Positions 5,726 through 12,973 of a stretch of DNA of 14,236 nt are shown one piece after another. The stretch lies in the NCBI GenBank assembly GCA_036258055.1, contig DATAEK010000382.1:1-14236 (forward strand), in the 5' to 3' direction. Source of the stretch: DATAEK01 sp036258055 (GTDB taxonomy: Bacteria > Acidobacteriota > Vicinamibacteria > Vicinamibacterales > 2-12-FULL-66-21). The translations under genes were made by a program, and so were the position numbers. Numbering within the stretch: position 1 is the stretch's first letter; every line of letters starts with the position of its first letter. Under the pieces are notes generated by a model. That model did not search any database. It saw nothing but the letters and a program-made list of their open reading frames with translations, and had not been told where the DNA came from.

Positions 5726-8700
5726 CTACTTCTCGCGATCAGCTGTCGTCGTGATCTTCTTCGGCGGCGTCTTCGGCTTCGCGCGCTCCTTCAGGTGCTC
5801 TTCCATCTGCAAACGCGGCACACCCTTGATCATCCAGTCTGGCGCGGGCGCGCCCTTGAGGTGGTGATCGAAAAACTCCATCATGCGGACCGTGTAATCG
5901 CGCTGGTTCGAGGGCTTTCGCAGCCCGTGGTTCTCACCGGTGTACTCGAGCATGATGACCGGCTTCTGCAGCCGCCTGAGCGTGTTGAAGTACTCGACGC
6001 CCTGCGTGAAGTCGACCGCGCCGTCCTTGTCGTTGTGCAGGATCATGAGCGGCGTCTTCACGTTCTTCGCGAAGAAGACCGGCGAGTTGCGATAGTACGC
6101 GTCCCAGTTGTCCCAGAAGCCGCCCTTGAACCGCCCCTGGCTGCTCTCGAAGATCGCGCCGTTGCCGCCGCCGGTGTTCTTGTAGATCAGGCTGTACATG
6201 CTGACCATGTCGGTCAATGGCGCACCGGCGACCGCGGCGGCAAAGATGTCGGTCTGCGTCACGAGGAACGCCGTCTGATATCCGCCCCACGAGTGGCCGG
6301 TGATGCCGATCTTGCGCGGATCGACGATGCCCGTGGCGATCGCCGCCTTGACGGCCGGGACCATGCACCAGACTGCTGACATGCCCGGATCGTTGACGCG
6401 ATACGCGATGTCGGGCACGAGCACCGCGTAGCCGTTACTCGTGTACACCGAGCGATTGAACCCGTTCGCCGACGGTGTCGCGAACTGGTTCGCGGTGTTC
6501 GACATGCGCTCGTAGAAGTTGACCACCGTCGGGTACGCCTTGCCCTTCTCGTAGTTCGCGGGCAGGAAGAGCGCGGCCTGCAGCTTGTCCCCCTTATCGC
6601 TCGTGTAGTTGACGAGCTGAACGCCAGCCGACCACGTGAAGGGCGCCATCACCGGCCGCAGATCGGTGAGGCGCGCGCCCTGCCCGAATGCGGCATCGGT
6701 GGCGTAGTAGTCGCCCGGCTCGAGCGACGTTTCCCGCGTGTAGACGAAGACGTCGGCGCCTTTCGCCTTCGTCAGCCGGGTAAACGCGGCATCACCCCAC
6801 GTCACCAGCTGCACGCCGGGCTTCGTCGGGTCGATGCGGGCGATGCCGCCTTTCTTGGTCCACTCGCTGTACGCCTGGAAGTAGAGCGGCTTGCTGAGAT
6901 CGATGCCCTCGTCGCGAACCTCCGGCGGCTCGAGCGCGAAGCGCCGTTGGTACCGGATCGAGTCCTTGCGTCCGTTGACCGTCAGATTGACCGGCGCGCC
7001 GCCAGCGACCGGCACTTCCCACACATCCCAGTTGTCCTGGAGCAGCACGGCCTTGCTGCCCTTCGCCCACCCGATGAACTGCGTGGGCGGTTTGACAACG
7101 TTGTGATCGTCTTCGGTGTTGACGAACGAGATCGGGGCGGTCTGCGTCACGTTGCGGATCTGCCCGCTGTCCATCGTGTAGAGTTGGTAGTTGCCATCCT
7201 CGAAGAACATGAGCGCCGTGCCGTCCGGTGATGGACCGTTGTACCAGCGGACACGCTTGGCAGCGAGCTTGCGCTCGCCGGTCGCCATGTCGATCACGTA
7301 GACGTCTTGATAGCGGCGGCCATCGAGGTTTCCGATGAGCTCGTATTCACGGTCGTCGAATCCAACCGCATAGCGTTCTTTCGGCGCGACGTTGACGGTC
7401 CGCAGATCCTCATCCGCCAGCCGGATGAACTTCTTCGGCTGCACGCGGTACTCGGCGAGGTAGCTGAAGTTGCGATCGCGCGACTCCTGGACCTCCTGCT
7501 GCGACTGAAGCCGCCTGTCCTGCCAGTGCCAGAGGACGAGATCGACTTTCTCATCCGCGTTGGCGTTGTCGCTGTTGGCGCTGCCGCGCTGGTCGTCGGC
7601 CTCACGCGCCGGAGGCGGATTGTCTGCGTCCGCGGCGGCATCAGCCTGGGTGTCCTTCCGTCTCGGCGTGTGAATGCCGAAGGTGATCGCCTGCAGGTCC
7701 TCGGTCCAGCCGGGATCGCGGTTTGGGCTGATCGTCATGCCCGTCGGGAACGACTTGTCCCCGGCCGGGTCGTACGTCGACTTCTGAGGCGAGGTGGTCA
7801 TCACGCTCGTGAAGGCGACAACGGAGTACATCTTGTCGCGGTAGCTCTTGTCTTCGGTGCCCTTCAGCACCGCCAGACCGTCGCCTTTCTCCGTCCACGA
7901 CGGGCGTTCGTACGACGCCGCGCCGCTGTCGAGTACCGAGACGGTCCCGCGCGTCATATCGCGAACCTGGATGCCGTTCCCGATTTTGTCCTGCGCATCG
8001 ATCGTCCACGCGAGCGACCGGCCGTCACGCGAGAAGCTGAAGTCGGCGACGTTGCCGACGTTGAGCTCCTGATTCGTGGCGAGCTCGCGCAGGATGAGAT
8101 CGGTGCCGCGCGGGCGATCGCTCGCCGCGCCTGCCGCTCCGGCTCCCGCCGCTGCGCCTGGCTGGCCACCGGCCTGGCCTGTTCCCACCGGCGGCGGCGT
8201 CGTCTGCGCTGGATATCGCTGCAGCGCAATCCACGTCGCCGCGTCGCCCGAGAACGCAAACCGCCGGATCTTCGGATACTCGTGCTTCTCGCCCGTCGCG
8301 AGGTTCACAATCGTCACGCCATTCTGGAGCGGCCGGCGCAAGCGGCGCAGGCGTTGGGCGTCCCGGTGCGTCGGGTACGTCGTGAACGCCACCCACTTCG
8401 AATCCTCGCTGAAATCGAGCGTCGATGACGGCGCGGCGGGAGGTCCTCCGGGAGGAGGAGGGGGGGCGCCAACCGAGGCGGCCTGCGGATCGCCGATGTC
8501 GAACTTGAGCTCCTTGTCGCCACGCACCCGTTTGATGACGACCTGCGCATCCCCTTCGCCGGGCGCGAGACGATAGCCGAACCACTGCCCGTCGTTCGAG
8601 ACGGCACTCGCGCCGATGGTCTTCCACGCGATGATGTCTTCCAGCTCGATGGGACGCTTCGCCGTCGCGGCCGCCTGCTGCTGCATCTGCGCAGCCGGGC

Positions 8701-8764
8701 CGATGAGCGGCAGCACCGCGGTGAACGCGACGGTCAGGAGCAGCCGGCGCCGGTTGGCTCTCAT
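5726..8764 (-). CDS. secreted S9-family (prolyl oligopeptidase-type) serine peptidase
   Basis: A 1012-residue exported serine peptidase. The start is the ATG at 8764 because GGAGG lies 5 nt upstream and a signal peptide follows at once (MRANRRRLLLTVAFTAVLPL); the frame stays open 51 codons further upstream but that part is not protein-like. A beta-propeller-type region fills about 40-700, with WD-like repeats such as DFSFSRDGRSLAWT. The C-terminal alpha/beta-hydrolase domain carries the triad S825 (GHSWGGY), D914 (HNDKDGAV) and H946 (GENHG), with S9-like spacing. It is larger than the usual 700-750 residues because of low-complexity inserts at about 97-114 (Pro-rich), 188-218 (Ala/Gly) and 370-405 (Ala/Asp/Asn). 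It should cleave short peptides outside the cytoplasm; dipeptidyl- against oligopeptidase specificity cannot be told. It converges on the amidohydrolase pair. Confidence 0.9.
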   Translation of the reverse strand: MRANRRRLLLTVAFTAVLPLIGPAAQMQQQAAATAKRPIELEDIIAWKTIGASAVSNDGQWFGYRLAPGEGDAQVVIKRVRGDKELKFDIGDPQAASVGAPPPPPGGPPAAPSSTLDFSEDSKWVAFTTYPTHRDAQRLRRLRRPLQNGVTIVNLATGEKHEYPKIRRFAFSGDAATWIALQRYPAQTTPPPVGTGQAGGQPGAAAGAGAAGAASDRPRGTDLILRELATNQELNVGNVADFSFSRDGRSLAWTIDAQDKIGNGIQVRDMTRGTVSVLDSGAASYERPSWTEKGDGLAVLKGTEDKSYRDKMYSVVAFTSVMTTSPQKSTYDPAGDKSFPTGMTISPNRDPGWTEDLQAITFGIHTPRRKDTQADAAADADNPPPAREADDQRGSANSDNANADEKVDLVLWHWQDRRLQSQQEVQESRDRNFSYLAEYRVQPKKFIRLADEDLRTVNVAPKERYAVGFDDREYELIGNLDGRRYQDVYVIDMATGERKLAAKRVRWYNGPSPDGTALMFFEDGNYQLYTMDSGQIRNVTQTAPISFVNTEDDHNVVKPPTQFIGWAKGSKAVLLQDNWDVWEVPVAGGAPVNLTVNGRKDSIRYQRRFALEPPEVRDEGIDLSKPLYFQAYSEWTKKGGIARIDPTKPGVQLVTWGDAAFTRLTKAKGADVFVYTRETSLEPGDYYATDAAFGQGARLTDLRPVMAPFTWSAGVQLVNYTSDKGDKLQAALFLPANYEKGKAYPTVVNFYERMSNTANQFATPSANGFNRSVYTSNGYAVLVPDIAYRVNDPGMSAVWCMVPAVKAAIATGIVDPRKIGITGHSWGGYQTAFLVTQTDIFAAAVAGAPLTDMVSMYSLIYKNTGGGNGAIFESSQGRFKGGFWDNWDAYYRNSPVFFAKNVKTPLMILHNDKDGAVDFTQGVEYFNTLRRLQKPVIMLEYTGENHGLRKPSNQRDYTVRMMEFFDHHLKGAPAPDWMIKGVPRLQMEEHLKERAKPKTPPKKITTTADREK

Positions 8765-8769
8765 TCGAT

Positions 8770-8774
8770 CCTCC
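8770..8774 (-). promoter_or_regulatory. ribosome binding site GGAGG for the S9 peptidase
   Basis: On the minus strand GGAGG lies 5 nt before the ATG at 8764. It forms one half of the palindrome CCTCCAGGAGG (8770-8780), which could fold with a 3-nt loop and limit access. It decides the start against the longer open frame. Confidence 0.75.
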
Positions 8775-8826
8775 AGGAGGCACATAGTAGGACACAGTCG
8801 CCACAAGTTCCACCTCGAGGCCTCTG

Positions 8827-8856
8827 GCCAGCGGCGCGAGCACAGCGAGCGCTGGC
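8827..8856. repeat. 7-bp-stem hairpin beside the stem-loop repeat
   Basis: GCCAGCG (8827-8833) pairs with CGCTGGC (8850-8856) around a 16-nt loop. It ends two bases before the 8859-8884 stem-loop, so the two could stack. Both lie between modC and the peptidase gene. Confidence 0.4.
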
Positions 8857-8858
8857 AG

Positions 8859-8897
8859 GTGTCTGGGGGTGGGGCCCCAGACACAAATTGAGAAATG
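8859..8897 (+). repeat. stem-loop repeat element, copy B
   Basis: GTGTCTGGGG (8859-8868) pairs perfectly with CCCCAGACAC (8875-8884) around the loop GTGGGG, followed by AA and then ATTGAGAAATG (8887-8897). Compared with copy A at 94-130, the loop and inner stem are identical, three outer base pairs differ but are compensated, and the tail matches at 10 of 11 positions. The stem begins about 30 nt beyond the stop of modC in its direction of transcription, so it could protect or end the mod transcript. Without a T-run this is only a possibility. Confidence 0.65.
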
Positions 8898-8913
8898 AGC
8901 CACCTCGAGCCCG

Positions 8914-9558
8914 TCAAGGCAACCCAGCGCCCGAGCTCACCACCTTTCCCTTCTCCAGCACGACGACATGATCCGCGAGCTGCCGCACCTCGTCACGATC
9001 GTGCGTGACGTAGAGAATTGGCACCGCCAGCTCGTCGCGGACGCGCTCGAGGTACGGCAGGATCCGGCGCCTCAGCTCGAGATCGATGGCGTTCAGTGGC
9101 TCGTCGAGCAGGAGCAATTCTGGCGCGGACATCAGCGCGCGCGCGAGCGCGACCCGCTGGCGCTCGCCGCCCGAGAGTCGGGCGACGGGCCGATCGAGCA
9201 GCGGCGCGATCTCGAGCATGCGCGCGACGACGTCGAGCTCGAGCTTCTGCCCGCGACGACGGCCGTAGAGCACGTTGCGGCGCACGTGCATGTGCGGAAA
9301 CAAGGCGACGTCCTGGGTCACGTAGCCGACGTGGCGCTCGTGGCTCGCGAGATCGATGGCTCGGCCCCGCGCGAAGAGGGTGCGGTCCCCGACCCGGATC
9401 TCGCCGGCTGCCGGCGTGCGCAATCCCGCAATGGCGTCGAGTGTGGTCGTCTTTCCCGATCCAGATGGCCCGAAGAGCGCCGTGACGCGGCCGGCCAGCC
9501 GCTCGTGCAGCTCGAGCTCGAATTCCCCTTGCTCGAGGACGAAGTCCAGCAGAATCAC
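8914..9558 (-). CDS. modC: molybdate ABC transporter ATP-binding protein
   Basis: The ATPase that powers molybdate import with ModB, at the cytoplasmic face of the inner membrane. It is 214 residues from a GTG at 9558. The motifs are Walker A GPSGSGKT (30-37), Q-loop Q82, ABC signature LSGGERQR (128-135), Walker B LLLLDEP with catalytic E153, and switch H186 (THD). Well-studied ModC proteins are about 350 residues with a C-terminal molybdate-binding TOBE region; this one ends just after the ATPase domain, so it lacks that regulatory part. Its start overlaps the stop of modB as GTGA, which indicates translational coupling. The frame runs open far upstream across modB, but that part is a shadow. 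Position after modA and modB makes molybdate the likely substrate; tungstate or sulfate cannot be excluded. Confidence 0.87.
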   Translation of the reverse strand: MILLDFVLEQGEFELELHERLAGRVTALFGPSGSGKTTTLDAIAGLRTPAAGEIRVGDRTLFARGRAIDLASHERHVGYVTQDVALFPHMHVRRNVLYGRRRGQKLELDVVARMLEIAPLLDRPVARLSGGERQRVALARALMSAPELLLLDEPLNAIDLELRRRILPYLERVRDELAVPILYVTHDRDEVRQLADHVVVLEKGKVVSSGAGLP

Positions 9559-10226
9559 GTGCGGAAGCCAGCCTTCGCGGCGAGCCGGTTCGACGCCCAG
9601 AGTGCGGCAAAGGCAATCGCCGCGGACACAATCACCATGACGCCTGCTTCCCGATCGCGACCGGTCTCGGCAAAGGAGTAGATGGCGACGGCCAGGGTGC
9701 GCGTTGCGCCCGGGATGCTGCCCGCGATCATGATCGTGGCGCCGAACTCTCCAAGCGCACGGGCAAATCCCAGGACCGCCCCGGCCAGCACCGCCGGGAA
9801 TGCCAGCGGCAGCGTGATGGTGACGAAGACGCGCAGCGGCGGCGCACCGAGTGTCGCCGCGACGCGCTCGTACCGCCGATCGACCTGCTCGAATCCGGCA
9901 CGCGCGGCGCGGACGAAGAGCGGCAGCCCCATCACCGTCATCGCCAGGACAACCGCCTTCCAGGTGAAAACAACTTCGATGCCCATCGTCGCCAGCGCGC
10001 GGCCGATCAACCCACGCGGCGAGCACAGCATCAGCAGGATCAGCCCGGTCGCGACCGGTGGCATGACGAGCGGGAGCGACACGATGGTCTCGAGGAACAC
10101 GCGCCCGGGCATGCGGGACCTCGCCAGCAGCCAGGCAATGCACAGCCCCGGCGCCAGCATCAACGCGGTTGCGCCGAGCGCTGCGGCGATGGTGAAGAGC
10201 GTGACCTGCCAGAGCTCGGGCGTCAT
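9555..10226 (-). CDS. modB: molybdate ABC transporter permease
   Basis: The inner-membrane channel of the molybdate importer, 223 residues, about five hydrophobic segments. It has the cytoplasmic EAA loop that docks on ModC (about 119-149, from YERVAATLGAPPLRVF) followed by the ModB-type GEFGATIMIAGSIPG (159-173). Length and motifs fit full-length ModB. The ATG at 10226 follows the stop of modA with 3 nt between (TAG-CCG-ATG) and has no strong Shine-Dalgarno of its own, so it is probably translated by coupling. Its stop overlaps the start of modC by 4 nt. Confidence 0.92.
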   Translation of the reverse strand: MTPELWQVTLFTIAAALGATALMLAPGLCIAWLLARSRMPGRVFLETIVSLPLVMPPVATGLILLMLCSPRGLIGRALATMGIEVVFTWKAVVLAMTVMGLPLFVRAARAGFEQVDRRYERVAATLGAPPLRVFVTITLPLAFPAVLAGAVLGFARALGEFGATIMIAGSIPGATRTLAVAIYSFAETGRDREAGVMVIVSAAIAFAALWASNRLAAKAGFRT

Positions 10227-10229
10227 CGG

Positions 10230-10997
10230 CTACGGATTCTCTGCGAGCGGGATGAACTTGTACTTGCGGAAGAGATCGCTCGCGATGCGGCCGCGCAGGA
10301 ACGTCACGAACTGCCGGGCGCCTGCAGCGTTCCGCGAGGCCTTCGTGACGGCGGCCGGGTACAGGATTCGCGGCGCGTTCGCGTCGGAAATGACGAGCGC
10401 CAGCTTCACCGATCTGGCCACCGACGCATCCGACTCGTACACGATGGCGGCCTGTGCGCTGCCAGTGTCGGCCGCCGTCAGCGCGGCCCGCACGTTGGCC
10501 ACCGGCACGACCTTGGCTCGCAACTGCTCCCAGAGTCCGATCGTCTGGAGGTATCGGCGGGCGTAGACGCCGGCAGGCACGGCTTCTGGATCGGCGATCG
10601 CGATTCGCTTCACCTCAGGCCTGAGCAAATCCTTGACGTCGACCGGCGGCTGCATCTCGCGCGCCATGACGACCGCCAGCCGGTTTCCGATGAGATCCAC
10701 CTTCGTGTCGGAGGCGATCGCGCCGGCCGATTCGGCCAGCCGCATCTGGGCTTCGTCGGCGCTCACGAACACGTCGGCCGGCGCCCCGTCGATGATCTGG
10801 CGCGCGAGCACATTCGATCCCGCGAAGTTGAAGCGGACCTCGATGCCCGTGGTGGCCTGAAACGCCTTGCCGATTTCCTGCAGAACGTCGGTCAGGCTGA
10901 TCGCCGCCGAGACCGTGACGACCGCGCGCGACCGTCCTGCGACGTCGCTCGAGGCACAGGCCACGACGATCAGAAGTGCCGTCAGGCATCGGCGCAT
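10230..10997 (-). CDS. modA: molybdate-binding protein of the ABC transporter, probable lipoprotein
   Basis: Captures molybdate outside the inner membrane and delivers it to ModB. It is 255 residues from the ATG at 10997; a TTG one codon upstream is the alternative. The N-terminus MRRCLTALLIVVAC fits a lipobox with Cys14 as the acylated residue, so it is likely membrane-tethered. ModA-type features are SAAISLTDVLQEIGKAF, GSNVLARQIIDGAPADVFVSADE (the anion-site region), PEAVPAGVYARRYL and the late AAIVYESDA. The first gene of modABC in transcription order. The 84-bp gap to malQ is the only room for a mod promoter; I see no ModE-type palindrome and no clear Shine-Dalgarno there, and no modE gene nearby. 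Confidence 0.92.
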   Translation of the reverse strand: MRRCLTALLIVVACASSDVAGRSRAVVTVSAAISLTDVLQEIGKAFQATTGIEVRFNFAGSNVLARQIIDGAPADVFVSADEAQMRLAESAGAIASDTKVDLIGNRLAVVMAREMQPPVDVKDLLRPEVKRIAIADPEAVPAGVYARRYLQTIGLWEQLRAKVVPVANVRAALTAADTGSAQAAIVYESDASVARSVKLALVISDANAPRILYPAAVTKASRNAAGARQFVTFLRGRIASDLFRKYKFIPLAENP

Positions 10998-11081
10998 CAA
11001 TACACTTTAGGACGGATTTGCGCTGATTGGCCAGCGATTCCAGACGATTCTCGTCGCTATCGAGCGAGAGCGCGGAACTTC

Positions 11082-12971
11082 TCAGATTTGCATCTTTCCC
11101 TCTTGGCTGCGGCGTGGTCTGCTGGCCGGGTTCGACGGTCGGCGTCGGGAAAGCGCGGCCGCGATGCGCCGCGCCAGCGGGTTCTTCGCCAGCGTCTCGA
11201 TCGGCTGCGGCAGCGCGAGGCACCAGTTCGGCCACTCGGTAGTCGTGGCGGGCATGTTCGGCCGCTCCTTCACCGCCATCGCATCGTCCAGCGTCGCGGT
11301 CAGGATCCGGGATGGCGCAGTGGCGAGCGCCTCGTGAACGCGGGCGATGGCGGTCTCGACCGGCGCGCGCGTCGATCGCGTCAGCTCACCGACGCGATCC
11401 CGGATCTCTCGCAGGCTGGCCTCGTTGGGCGACAGCTCGAGTCGCCTCTGGGCCTCGAGATCGGCGCCGGACCACAGTCCCGCAATCGTCGGCAGCTCGT
11501 GCGTCGTAACGGCAGCCAACGCCTGCGCCGGAAAGCGGGCCGGCGCCATCTTCTCGAACCAGACGAGGCGATACGACAGGATGCGGCGCTGCTTGAGCTC
11601 ACGCCGCACCTCGTCTTCGACCGTTCCCAAATCCTCGCCGACGATGACCGCGCGGGCGCGATGGCTCTCGAGCGCGACAATCGCCAGGAGGTCGTCGGCC
11701 GGGTGGCGCACGTAGGTGCCCTCTGCGGGCGACATGCCGCTTGGGATCCAGTACAGGCGAAAGAGGCCCATGACGTGATCGATGCGCAGACCCCCTGCGT
11801 GCCTGAGACACGCGCGGATGGTCTGCACGAACGGCTCGTAGCCGGCGGCACGCAGTTTCTGCGGAACAAACGGTGGCAATCCCCAGTCCTGCCCGCGAGT
11901 GTTGAACTCGTCGGGTGGTGCGCCGACGCTGATCCCGTGCGCGATCACATCCTGGAAGGCCCAGGCATCGGCGCCATCGGTGTCGAACCCGATCGGCAAG
12001 TCCTGCATGACGGGCAGCTCCGCGGACGCGCGCGCGAGCTGTCGATCGATCGCGTACTGCAGCCACTGATGAAAACGAATCCGGTCCGCGAGGGCCGGAT
12101 CGCTGGTGAGCTGGCGCACGGCGGGATTGTCCGGATGACGGACGTCGCTCGGCCAGCCGTGCCAGCCAGTGCCGAAGCGTTCGGCAAGCGCGCAGAACCT
12201 GGCGAACTGCGTCAGGCCGTCATCCTGATCGCGAATGAACGCATCGAAGTCCGGATCGCGCCGTCCGCGAACGCGCGGCCAGATGCGCTCGAGCGCGTGC
12301 ATCTTGAGCCGGAAGACCGCGTCGCGATCGATCGTCCGGTCCCGGTTCAACGCGCGTCCGCGCGCGGCGAGCGACGACAAACCCGGAGTGCCGCCGGCTC
12401 CTGGAACGTCCTCCACATGCAGGTACAGCGGATTTCGAAAGCGCCGGCTGGATGGAAAGTACGGGCTCGGCTGCTGTGGCAAGAGCGGGGCGGCAGCGGC
12501 CAGCGGATTGATCAGCGCGATCCCGGCGCCAGCCCCGGCGGCCCAGCGTCCGAGCGTGCGCAGATCCGAGAGGTCGCCGAATCCCCAACTTCGTCGCGAG
12601 CGCGCGGCGTAGAGTTGAATCGCCCAACCCCAGGTCCTGTACTCGGCTGGAAGGTAGCAGGCCGCCGGCGCCACGATCAGCCGGGCCGAGGGCCCTCGCC
12701 GCGGTACGATCTCGTGATAGCCCAACGGAAGATCGTGCGGCAGCGTACGGTCTACGGCGATCGTCGTGCCATCCTCGAGGCGAACGTCAGCGCGACCGAC
12801 CTGTCCGCCGTGCCCTTCCTTGACGACAACGACCTCGCGATCCGTGACCGGTCGTTCCGCTGCGGGCGAGGTGCTCATCGCCCGGGAAATCGCGCGCAGC
12901 GTCGCCGCCGACGCCTCGTGGCGCGTACCTAGCGCGTCCACGTAGTGCCGCTGGATGCCGACTCGCGCCAT
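11082..12971 (-). CDS. malQ: 4-alpha-glucanotransferase (amylomaltase), GH77
   Basis: Cytoplasmic enzyme that transfers maltosyl and longer units between maltodextrins and releases glucose. It is 629 residues from the ATG at 12971; the GTG at 12977, which overlaps the glgX stop, is an alternative. Family motifs are SPYFPSSRRFRNPLYL (about 169-184), the nucleophile region GLRIDHVMGLFRLYW (D398), the acid/base GEDLGTV (E446), and the C-terminal RPNMPATTTEWPNWCLALP. Spacing of the catalytic positions matches E. coli MalQ. Oddity: the third carboxylate, Asp in a THD motif in studied amylomaltases, is Glu here (TTHELPT, E492, codon GAG). It is shorter than E. coli MalQ (694) because its N-terminal part is reduced. 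It follows glgX at once, forming a glycogen and maltodextrin degradation pair. Confidence 0.93.
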   Translation of the reverse strand: MARVGIQRHYVDALGTRHEASAATLRAISRAMSTSPAAERPVTDREVVVVKEGHGGQVGRADVRLEDGTTIAVDRTLPHDLPLGYHEIVPRRGPSARLIVAPAACYLPAEYRTWGWAIQLYAARSRRSWGFGDLSDLRTLGRWAAGAGAGIALINPLAAAAPLLPQQPSPYFPSSRRFRNPLYLHVEDVPGAGGTPGLSSLAARGRALNRDRTIDRDAVFRLKMHALERIWPRVRGRRDPDFDAFIRDQDDGLTQFARFCALAERFGTGWHGWPSDVRHPDNPAVRQLTSDPALADRIRFHQWLQYAIDRQLARASAELPVMQDLPIGFDTDGADAWAFQDVIAHGISVGAPPDEFNTRGQDWGLPPFVPQKLRAAGYEPFVQTIRACLRHAGGLRIDHVMGLFRLYWIPSGMSPAEGTYVRHPADDLLAIVALESHRARAVIVGEDLGTVEDEVRRELKQRRILSYRLVWFEKMAPARFPAQALAAVTTHELPTIAGLWSGADLEAQRRLELSPNEASLREIRDRVGELTRSTRAPVETAIARVHEALATAPSRILTATLDDAMAVKERPNMPATTTEWPNWCLALPQPIETLAKNPLARRIAAALSRRRPSNPASRPRRSQEGKMQI

Positions 12972-12973
12972 GA

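Noticed and set aside
7307..8428. 373-codon plus-strand open frame
   Set aside because: Antisense shadow of the S9 peptidase in GC-rich DNA, without recognisable domains.
8784..8789. Minus-strand TACTAT as a -10 box for the peptidase gene
   Set aside because: The -35 candidate 17 bp upstream (TGGAAC) matches the consensus poorly, so a promoter here is not supported.
8765..8917. 51-codon upstream extension of the S9 peptidase
   Set aside because: It would run through the stem-loop repeat and lacks protein character; GGAGG and a signal peptide mark ATG 8764.
9559..10143. Upstream extension of the modC frame, giving a 409-residue protein
   Set aside because: It overlaps almost all of modB, is not transporter-like, and the GTG overlapping the modB stop fits ABC operon layout.
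10998..11081. ModE operator or molybdenum-cofactor riboswitch before modA
   Set aside because: No suitable palindrome is visible and the 84-bp gap is short for a riboswitch with expression platform.
11088..12932. 614-codon plus-strand open frame
   Set aside because: It is unusually long but wholly opposite malQ, which has full family motifs; the translation is Arg-rich and motif-free.
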